64,000 nt of DNA, from contig CAXXFH010000004.1 of assembly GCA_963677085.2 (NCBI GenBank), positions 5,394,001 through 5,458,000 on the forward strand, read 5' to 3'. Source of the DNA: G963677085 sp963677085. GTDB lineage: Bacteria; Planctomycetota; Planctomycetia; Pirellulales; Thermoguttaceae. The position numbers were made by a program, and so were the translations under genes. Of this stretch, positions 7,762-14,352 are shown in pieces; the stretch's first letter is position 1, and each line of letters starts with the position of its first letter. The notes beneath the pieces are model-generated. The model saw only the letters and a program-made list of their open reading frames with translations. It was not told the origin of the DNA and did not search any database.

Positions 7762-8559
7762 TCAGGCCGAGCCGGCGAAACTCGAGGCTTCGCCCAAGCC
7801 TTCCGAACCCAGGCCCTTGTAGCCCCCGTCGACCATCAGCTCGGCCGCCGTGATGAAGCTTGCGTCGTCGCTTAACAGAAAGGCCACCGGGCCGGCGACT
7901 TCCTCCACGTGCCCCAAACGCCGAAGCATGTGAAACTTGCCCCAGATGGGGTCCCATTTGTCCCGGTCGCCTGCAGCCGCCTTGTCGACCTCCCGGGTCC
8001 AAATCCAACCGGGACTGACCGTGTTCACGCGGATGTGGTGGGGGGCCAGATCGAGGGCCATGCAGCGGGTCAACTGATTGACGGCCCCCTTCGCGGCGTT
8101 GTACGTCCAGCGGTCGGGCTGGGCGATATGGGCCGAGATGCTTGATAGGTTGACAACTGCTCCACCGCCCTGCTCACGCATTGGTCCCAGCGACGCCTGG
8201 GCCATCGTGGCGTAGCCGATCGGTCCCACGGTCATCATCCGCAGCCAATCCTCGCGCGTGGCCTCGGTCCCTTTGGCGATAAACGAGAAGGCATTGTTCA
8301 CCAGGAAGTTCAGCTTGCCCCATCGCTTCACCGCCTCGGAAACCAGGTGCCGGCAAAACTCCTGGTCGGCCATGTCGCCGCGGACAAAATGGACGGGAAG
8401 CCCCAGGGCGATACACTCCTTTTCGGTTGCGGTTCCCCCGTCGCTGATACCGCTGAAGGTAACCGAAACACCCTCGCGGCAAAGACGCTCGACGATGGCT
8501 CGTCCGATTCCCGTCGACCCGCCCGTTACGATTACAGCTTTACCTTGAAGTCCTCGCAT
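7762..8559 (-). CDS. SDR-family dehydrogenase, probably sugar-oxidising
   Basis: A 265-residue short-chain dehydrogenase/reductase. The nucleotide-binding motif TGGSTGIG lies near residue 12, NNA at about 90, and the catalytic Ser (NLSSIS) and Tyr-Lys (YNAAK) are present; it ends with the usual DGGY. Start at ATG 8559 behind GGGAGC. It follows a lactonase-type amidohydrolase (96-base gap) in the same direction. In the non-phosphorylated oxidative pathway for L-fucose or L-rhamnose, an SDR oxidises the sugar or a later acid and a COG3618 lactonase opens the lactone. With GH29 and two GH78 genes nearby, a 6-deoxyhexose substrate is likely; which one is inference. Confidence 0.8.
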   Translation of the reverse strand: MRGLQGKAVIVTGGSTGIGRAIVERLCREGVSVTFSGISDGGTATEKECIALGLPVHFVRGDMADQEFCRHLVSEAVKRWGKLNFLVNNAFSFIAKGTEATREDWLRMMTVGPIGYATMAQASLGPMREQGGGAVVNLSSISAHIAQPDRWTYNAAKGAVNQLTRCMALDLAPHHIRVNTVSPGWIWTREVDKAAAGDRDKWDPIWGKFHMLRRLGHVEEVAGPVAFLLSDDASFITAAELMVDGGYKGLGSEGLGEASSFAGSA

Positions 8560-8655
8560 GGTGGGGCTCCCAATGAAAGGCGAGTCGAGGCGTATACTGG
8601 TACACATGGTCGCTGAAGCGACCACACCTTCGGTGGTTGCATACCAAGTGCTACT

Positions 8656-9513
8656 TCACGTTGTTAAGCGATAGAAGCCGATAGCGTTGTCGCGGAAGAG
8701 TTTTTTGCGTTCGCTGTCGGAGCATCCGTCGATGGCCCAGCTTAGGGTGTTAACCCAACGGGGATAATCGGTTGCCAGCGAGGCTACCGGCCAATCGCCG
8801 CCGTACATCACCCGATCGAAGCCAAACTGCTCCAACACCAGATCAATATACGGTTTGAGGTCTTCCTTTGTCCAGTTCTGGTGATCGGCTTCGTTAGCCA
8901 AGCCCGACATTTTGCACCACACGTTGGGCAACGTCGCCAGTTGCTTCAAGTGAGTAGTATACGGCTCGAACACCTGGTTCTTAATGTCGGGCTTGCCGAT
9001 GTGGTCCAGGATGAAACGCACGTCAGGGCACCGCTTCACCAGTTGAAGCGTATTTTCCATGTGGCAATGCGTAATGCAAAGCTCGAAGTGCAACTCGAAA
9101 TTAGCCAGAAGCTGTACACCACGAACGAAGTCGGCACGCAGGCAGAACGCCGGGTCCGGTTCGAACTGGATGATGCGGCGAATGCCTTTGACCAGCGGGT
9201 TGGCGGCCAAAGCGGCCAATTCGTCGCCGACGGAATCGCCCTTTTCCAGCGGTGCCCAGGGCACGATTCCTTGAATGCGAGCATCGTGCCGGGCGAGTTC
9301 GGTTACCCACTGCGATTCCTGTTCGTACTGAGAAAAGTCACATTCGCATTGCACAAAGACCATCTTGTCGACGCGAACCGGACCGCATGCCCGGTTGTAA
9401 TCATCGAGCAGATGTGGCCGATTCAAAGAAGGGAGGTCGTCGAGCCACGGATAACGCAGATGCTGGGGATTCCAGACGTGTAGATGCGTGTCGACCAGCG
9501 GGAAGTCAATCAC
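8656..9513 (-). CDS. Amidohydrolase-family lactonase (L-fuconolactonase / rhamnonolactonase type)
   Basis: A 285-residue TIM-barrel metal hydrolase of the amidohydrolase 2 / COG3618 group. Visible motifs: DTHLHVWNP (residues about 8-16; HxH), CITHCH mid-protein, FILDHIGKPDI, and YGGDWPVA near the C-terminal end, which carries the conserved metal or catalytic Asp. It starts at GTG 9513 with AGAAGGAG upstream, a strong ribosome site. Family members hydrolyse L-fucono- or L-rhamnono-lactone, but others act on unrelated substrates, so the reaction is assigned from family plus context. Likely first gene of a two-gene operon with the SDR; the GntR gene lies upstream in the same direction after about 730 bases of repeats. 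Confidence 0.8.
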   Translation of the reverse strand: MIDFPLVDTHLHVWNPQHLRYPWLDDLPSLNRPHLLDDYNRACGPVRVDKMVFVQCECDFSQYEQESQWVTELARHDARIQGIVPWAPLEKGDSVGDELAALAANPLVKGIRRIIQFEPDPAFCLRADFVRGVQLLANFELHFELCITHCHMENTLQLVKRCPDVRFILDHIGKPDIKNQVFEPYTTHLKQLATLPNVWCKMSGLANEADHQNWTKEDLKPYIDLVLEQFGFDRVMYGGDWPVASLATDYPRWVNTLSWAIDGCSDSERKKLFRDNAIGFYRLTT

Positions 9514-9853
9514 GGCGATGCTCCTTCTGCGCTATCGGCATCAATGATCGCAACACCTCTCGCAAAGGCGCTATTGACGCTTGCATAGCTAATGAGCGGA
9601 AGGCGACCAACGGGAGCCTGGGTTTCCAGACGTTCGGCTTTCCGAAGCGGATCATTTTCAATTCAAGCATCAATAAGATGCAAAGGACGGGAAAGTTCTT
9701 TTTCTTTGCGTCTTAGCGTCTTTGCGAGATATGTTCTCTTTGCGTTTTCTGATTACCATAAGCTTTTTGGTTACAGCGACGCCGCGCTAGGTTACCAAAC
9801 TCAAAAACTGTCGGCTTTTTCACGAAGAACTTTTTCTCGGGGATTGGCGACTA

Positions 9854-9915
9854 ATGGGAGCGGTAACCGTTCACACCGTTGTTTTTTGACTGGATAACAG
9901 GATGGACAGGATTAG
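9854..9915 (+). repeat. GGATAACAGGAT-type repeat, copy 1
   Basis: Reads GGGAGCGGTAACCGTTCACA, then a T-run and TTGACTGGATAACAGGATGG. Similar copies at 10130-10204 (reverse), 22368-22425 and 22936-22998 (reverse). Confidence 0.65.
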
Positions 9916-10129
9916 CAGTACGTCGAATCGCCTGTCGATCCTTTTCCGTTATGAATTTGTCACAACCAAGTTAACCACGGAGTCACGGAGAACACTGAGA
10001 AGAAATGCCGAGGAACAGTCTCTACCAGTTGTTCCGTGCAAGCATTTCCGTGACCTCAGTGGTGAAAAAGTTGCGGTAATCACGCGGTGTCCTGCGGATT
10101 GACCAGATCGATCGCAGCAGGCCCTCTCT

Positions 10130-10204
10130 GTCTATCTTGTCGATCCAGTTATCCCGTCAAGAAAAGAACGAATTGACGTGAACGGTTATCGGGAGCGGGT
10201 TCCT
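10130..10204 (-). repeat. GGATAACAGGAT-type repeat, copy 2 (inverted)
   Basis: The reverse complement reads ACCCGCTCCCGATAACCGTT, then TTGACGGGATAACTGGATCG. It faces copy 1 across about 215 bases. Confidence 0.6.
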
Positions 10205-10240
10205 ACTTGGGTGCGGTAGCACCGGTCTGGTTAGCCGCCT
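10190..10240 (+). repeat. Two-hairpin dispersed repeat, partial copy
   Basis: CGGGAGCGGGTTCCTACTTG then GGTGCGGTAGCACC and CGGTCTGGTTAGCCGCC. It abuts the stop codon of the GntR gene, so its hairpin may also serve as the 3' end of that transcript. Confidence 0.6.
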
Positions 10241-11035
10241 TCAGTCGCCAGACTGCTGGAGATCTTCGCCGGCCAGTCCCAGGTGGTAGTGCATCGCTTC
10301 GTGGGCGGCTTGGCTATCGCCTTGGCGAATGGCTTCCAGTACGGCAAGGTGTCCGATCAATGCACGTTCGTTACCGGTTCGCGATATGGTAGTTCGCCGC
10401 GAACGGCGCATCAAGTCGGCCAGGGTACCTAGCAGAAGCTGGAAGACCGGATTGCCCGTGGCCTCGGCAAGAGCATTGTGGAACTGGACGTCGGCGTTAA
10501 CTCGTTGTTCGAGTGTTTTGGCCCGACGCTGTTCGGCGATCACCTTTTCCAAGGCCTCGATATGAGCCGGAGTTGCGTGTTGAGCGGCCAAGGCGGCGAT
10601 TTCGGTTTCCAGGGGCCGTCGCACTTCGAGCAATTGCAGTAGCGAAGGACCTGCACGATGGATAAACGTGCTGAGCGTTTCCACCACGTGTTGCAGGTCC
10701 AGGGGGCGAACGCGAGGGGCGCGTCCCTGGGAGATCTCGACGAGACCTTGCGCACTGAGGATCTTCATGGCCTCGCGAATCACTGTTCGCGAGACACCGA
10801 AGGCCTCGCCCAGTTGGCCCTCGGGCGGCAGAGCTTCGCCGACGGCAAAACGCCCACTGAGAATTTCGTCGCACAGTTGGGCGACGACTTCTTCGACGAG
10901 GTTCACGCGGCGCAACGGTGTTAACCCACTGGTTCCGGTCTTACCCGAATGAGGGGGGGCGGGAAGGGTTGTCGTGCTAGCGGATTTGCGTCCGGAGTGG
11001 CGTCGTGTCCGTTTTGGTTGTATCGAGGGAGCCAT
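10241..11035 (-). CDS. FadR-subfamily GntR transcriptional regulator
   Basis: A 264-residue repressor-type protein. Residues 1-42 are a basic, probably disordered tail (RTRRHSGRKS); about 43-110 are the winged helix-turn-helix (VNLVEEVVAQLCDEILSGRF, LGEAFGVSRTVIREAMKIL); about 120-260 are an all-helical FCD ligand domain with the Asp/His residues expected for metal binding (NADVQFHNALAEATGN, IGHLAVLEAI, MHYHLGLAGE). FCD-type regulators usually respond to sugar acids or organic acids. It is transcribed away from the first GH78 gene, and two copies of ATGATATCAT lie between the two starts. It most likely controls the rhamnosidase/dehydrogenase block. The ATG at 11035 has no clear ribosome site. 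Confidence 0.85.
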   Translation of the reverse strand: MAPSIQPKRTRRHSGRKSASTTTLPAPPHSGKTGTSGLTPLRRVNLVEEVVAQLCDEILSGRFAVGEALPPEGQLGEAFGVSRTVIREAMKILSAQGLVEISQGRAPRVRPLDLQHVVETLSTFIHRAGPSLLQLLEVRRPLETEIAALAAQHATPAHIEALEKVIAEQRRAKTLEQRVNADVQFHNALAEATGNPVFQLLLGTLADLMRRSRRTTISRTGNERALIGHLAVLEAIRQGDSQAAHEAMHYHLGLAGEDLQQSGD

Positions 11036-11060
11036 TTCTGTGCCACTTTTGGCAAGGATC

Positions 11061-11142
11061 GTGGGTTTTTACAAAGTCTAGCGACCAGCGGGGTCTTGCT
11101 TGGGTGCGGTAGCACCGGTTTGGCTGGCGGCCCTGCCGCCCT
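11061..11142 (+). repeat. Two-hairpin dispersed repeat, copy 2
   Basis: Contains TCTAGCGACCAGCGGGG, GGTGCGGTAGCACC and GGCGGCCCTGCCGCC. It lies just upstream of the gntR start and directly beside the first ATGATATCAT site. Confidence 0.7.
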
Positions 11143-11145
11143 GTG

Positions 11146-11155
11146 ATGATATCAT
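11146..11155. promoter_or_regulatory. Putative GntR operator, site 1
   Basis: The perfect 10-bp palindrome ATGATATCAT in the divergent gntR/GH78 region. An identical site lies 107 bases away, about ten helical turns. Short central palindromes of this size fit FadR-type binding sites. Confidence 0.5.
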
Positions 11156-11252
11156 ATAAGTTTGTGAATGCCAAACGGTAGTTTTCCCTCGATAGACGCT
11201 CCGAGGAAGCGACGACGACAAAATCTTGGGTGATTGCCGCCACGCATCTGTA

Positions 11253-11262
11253 ATGATATCAT
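11253..11262. promoter_or_regulatory. Putative GntR operator, site 2
   Basis: The second perfect ATGATATCAT, in the context TGTAATGATATCATACAA, about 80 bases upstream of the first GH78 start. Confidence 0.5.
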
Positions 11263-11340
11263 ACAAGTCGTTTGGCCGCCAGGGGCCGTGGTGTCGGAGT
11301 GCCGACCGCGGCTGGTTTCCTTGTTCAGGAGGGTTCAGCG

Positions 11341-14142
11341 ATGGCTATCGACTTCTCGTCAAGGTTTGTTGCGTCAATGCTTGGGCTCACGGTTTTGGCG
11401 TTCGGCTCGTTCTCGGGGGCCGCATCCTCAGCAGCACTTACGCCAGACTCGCTTCGCTGCGAGTACCGTGTTGACCCGTTGGGTGTCGACGTGACCTGTC
11501 CGCGGTTGTTCTGGAAACTACAGTCCGACGAGCGTGGCCAACGGCAAACGGCCTATCGGGTGTTGGTGGCCAGCACGCCGGAGAAACTGGCGGCCGACGA
11601 GGGCGACCTTTGGGACAGCGGACGGGTGGAGTCGGACGAGACCATTCACATCGAATACCAGGGCAAACCGCTGAGATCGCGGATGCGGTGTTACTGGAAG
11701 GTCCGCGTGTGGGATAAGGACCAACAGCCCTCGGCATGGAGCCAACCGGTATTCTGGACGATGGGACTTCTCGATCCGTCCGACTGGCAGGCGAAGTGGA
11801 TCACCGATCCGAATGCCGCCAAGCGTACTGACGCACAAAAGCCGGCGGTCACCGTGCGTAAGCAGTTCGAAGTTGAATCGCCCGTCCGTCGGGCCACGAT
11901 CTATGCGACTGCTTTGGGTCTCTACGAACTGCGGCTCAACGGGCAGCGCGTGGGCGACCATATCCTGGCGCCCGAGTGGACCGACTACCGTCAGAAGATT
12001 CAGGTACAGACCTACGACGTTACAGATCTGGTGCGTCAGGGCGCCAATGCGATGGGAGCGTTTGTCGGAGACGGTTGGTATTCGGGTCGCATCGGCTTGG
12101 CACCCGCACCGGGACGAAACCTCTACGGCACGCATCCGAAGGTTCTGGTCCAACTGGAGATTGAGCGGACCGATGGCAGTCGACAAGTCGTCGCTACCGA
12201 CGAAAGCTGGCGAAGCACCGAAGATGGACCGATCCGCTACAGCGATATTCTCGACGGCGAAATTTACGATGCGCGTCGTGAACTTCTCGGTTGGGATCAA
12301 CCGGGCTTCGACGATGCGAAATGGAACGCTGTCGAGGTAACCGATCGCGACGATCGCCGGTTGGTCTGGCAGCCGAACGAGCCGATCCGCGTGGTTAAGC
12401 AGTTGCAGCCGATTGGGCTGACCGAGCCAAAGCCCGGGGTGTTTGTCTTCGACCTGGGCCAGAACATGGTCGGTTGGATTCGCGCGACATTTCGTGGTCC
12501 AAGCGGTACGGAAGTCGTGATGCAATACGCCGAACGGCTCAACCCGGACGGAACCGTTTACACGGCCAATCTTCGCAGGGCCCCGCAGCGCGATACCTGT
12601 TTGCTTGCCGGCGAAGAGACGCTGTTTGAGCCGCATTTCACGTATCACGGTTTTCGCTACGTGCAAATAACCGGCTTGTCGCAGAAGCCCAACGTGGACG
12701 ACCTGACAGGCTGCGTGTTTCACAGCGCTGCGCCCGATGTGGGCGGCTTCGTGTGTAGCAACCCGATGATTGACCAGTTGATGAAGAACATCGTATGGGT
12801 CCAACGAGCCAACCTACACAGCTCGCCGACCGACTGTCCCCAGCGCGACGAGCGGCTGGGGTGGATGGGCGACATTCAGGCCTTCTCCCAAACGGCCATC
12901 TTCAACATGGACATGGCCGCGTTCTTCACCAAATGGCTTCCCGACGTTCGCGAAGCCCAGTACGACGACGGCCGCTTTCCCGACTTCGCTCCGCAACCGT
13001 TCAAACCGCAGTCGGATCGGTTTTTCGGCGTACCGGCGTGGGGTGACGCGGGCGTCGTCGTTCCCTGGCGAATGTGGCAGAACTACGCCGATCGCCGCGC
13101 GGTTGAGCAACAGTTCGCGGCCGTCACCCGTTGGATCGAGTACGTCCGCTCAAACAACCCCAACTTGCTTTGGCTCAAAGGACGCAACAACGACTACGGC
13201 GATTGGCTCAACGGCGACACACTGAAGCTCGACGGCTACCCTCATGGCAGTAACCAAGTGCCCAAGGAGGTGTTTGCCACGATGTTTTTTGCCCACAGTA
13301 CCCAATTGGCCGCCAAGATGGCCGGTGTACTGGGCCGCGACGAGGAGGCCGGCAAGTATTACGAACTGTTCGAACGCATTAAAGCGGCCTTTAGTGAGGC
13401 GTTCGTCGACACCGAAGGCCGAATCAAGGGAAATACCCAGGCCGGATACGCGCTGGCGCTGCACTTCGACCTGTTAGACGAATCCCTGCGCCCGAAAGCC
13501 GTCGAGCATCTGCTCGAAGCCATTCGACAGTACAAGGATCATCCGTCGACCGGCATCCAATCGACTCACCGGATGATGCTCGAACTTTCGCGGCGTGGGC
13601 AACACGACGAAGCCTGCCGGCTGGTCAACCTCCGCGACGTGCCGAGTTGGGGATACATGATCGAGATGGGAGCTACGACGATCTGGGAGCGTTGGGACGG
13701 CTATGTTGCTGGCCGTGGGTTCCAGAATCCAGGTATGAACTCGTTCAACCACTGGGCCTTTGGTTCGGTAGGCGAGTGGATTTGGCGAGACATCGCCGGG
13801 ATCAATTCCGACGATGCACAGCCCGGCTATAAACACATCATCATCCATCCCCGCCCGAACGCGAATTTTACCTGGGCTCGTGGCGAGTACGACTCGATTC
13901 GCGGCCGAATCGTCAGCGACTGGCGTATCGACAACGGCCGTTTTTGGCTCGCCGTAGCAGTGCCGCCGGGAAGCACTGCCACAGTGGTTCTGGAGGATGT
14001 CGATACGAGTCGCATCAGCGAGGGCGATGTCGGCGTTGATCGTGCCAAGGGTGCCAAAATGATCCGTGCCGAAGACGGTGACGCGGTGCTTGCCGTTGAA
14101 TCGGGCGAATACCATTTTTCGGCTCCGCGGTTGGGCAAATGA
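11341..14142 (+). CDS. GH78 alpha-L-rhamnosidase, secreted (first copy)
   Basis: A 933-residue exported enzyme that removes terminal L-rhamnose. Signal peptide about residues 1-31. Then an Ig/FN3-like N-domain (LRCEYRVDPLGVDVTCPRLFW), the rhamnosidase N-terminal beta domains (LYELRLNGQRVGD; VFDLGQNMVGWIRATF), a six-hairpin (alpha/alpha)6 catalytic domain, and a C-terminal beta domain (GYKHIIIHPRPN). In the family, the acidic motif DCPQRDERLGW carries the general acid (Glu504 here) and GATTIWERWDG the base (Glu783); both are intact. Start at ATG 11341, preceded by AGGAGG. Residues about 60-145 are almost identical to the next gene's, while the catalytic halves differ. Likely regulated by the divergent GntR protein. 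Confidence 0.92.
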   Translation: MAIDFSSRFVASMLGLTVLAFGSFSGAASSAALTPDSLRCEYRVDPLGVDVTCPRLFWKLQSDERGQRQTAYRVLVASTPEKLAADEGDLWDSGRVESDETIHIEYQGKPLRSRMRCYWKVRVWDKDQQPSAWSQPVFWTMGLLDPSDWQAKWITDPNAAKRTDAQKPAVTVRKQFEVESPVRRATIYATALGLYELRLNGQRVGDHILAPEWTDYRQKIQVQTYDVTDLVRQGANAMGAFVGDGWYSGRIGLAPAPGRNLYGTHPKVLVQLEIERTDGSRQVVATDESWRSTEDGPIRYSDILDGEIYDARRELLGWDQPGFDDAKWNAVEVTDRDDRRLVWQPNEPIRVVKQLQPIGLTEPKPGVFVFDLGQNMVGWIRATFRGPSGTEVVMQYAERLNPDGTVYTANLRRAPQRDTCLLAGEETLFEPHFTYHGFRYVQITGLSQKPNVDDLTGCVFHSAAPDVGGFVCSNPMIDQLMKNIVWVQRANLHSSPTDCPQRDERLGWMGDIQAFSQTAIFNMDMAAFFTKWLPDVREAQYDDGRFPDFAPQPFKPQSDRFFGVPAWGDAGVVVPWRMWQNYADRRAVEQQFAAVTRWIEYVRSNNPNLLWLKGRNNDYGDWLNGDTLKLDGYPHGSNQVPKEVFATMFFAHSTQLAAKMAGVLGRDEEAGKYYELFERIKAAFSEAFVDTEGRIKGNTQAGYALALHFDLLDESLRPKAVEHLLEAIRQYKDHPSTGIQSTHRMMLELSRRGQHDEACRLVNLRDVPSWGYMIEMGATTIWERWDGYVAGRGFQNPGMNSFNHWAFGSVGEWIWRDIAGINSDDAQPGYKHIIIHPRPNANFTWARGEYDSIRGRIVSDWRIDNGRFWLAVAVPPGSTATVVLEDVDTSRISEGDVGVDRAKGAKMIRAEDGDAVLAVESGEYHFSAPRLGK

Positions 14143-14352
14143 AAGCGCCGCGGCAATGGGGCAGGCAGCATTCCCTGGCGAAATAAATCGTCATGTCTAT
14201 GGTGTGTGACTATTCACTGAACGGTTGGCTGAGGCAAAACGCCTTGACGCTGGGCTCTCGATGATCGTACCGCGTTAATTCGATATGTGGAGTCCAACAG
14301 CCATTGTGCCCCCGCCCGGTTTGACTTGTTGCCATACATAAGGAGCTTCGGC

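Larger units (their letters stand above)
9514..10240. other. Repeat-rich intergenic region without a gene
   Basis: No supportable gene. It holds two inverted copies of a GGATAACAGGAT-type repeat (9854-9915 and 10130-10204), a partial copy of the two-hairpin repeat (10190-10240), and sequences such as CGTCTTAGCGTCTTTGCGAG (9709-9728) and ACCACGGAGTCACGGAGAAC (9974-9993), which resemble extragenic repeats common in other genomes. Confidence 0.6.

Noticed and set aside
9902..10102. Possible short gene in the repeat-rich gap
   Set aside because: It consists of extragenic repeat sequences (ACCACGGAGTCACGG-type) read by chance as an open frame.
11518..12804. A 428-codon minus-strand frame inside the first GH78 gene
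   Set aside because: Composition is arginine- and histidine-rich as expected of an antisense frame, and GH78 motifs are in the plus frame.
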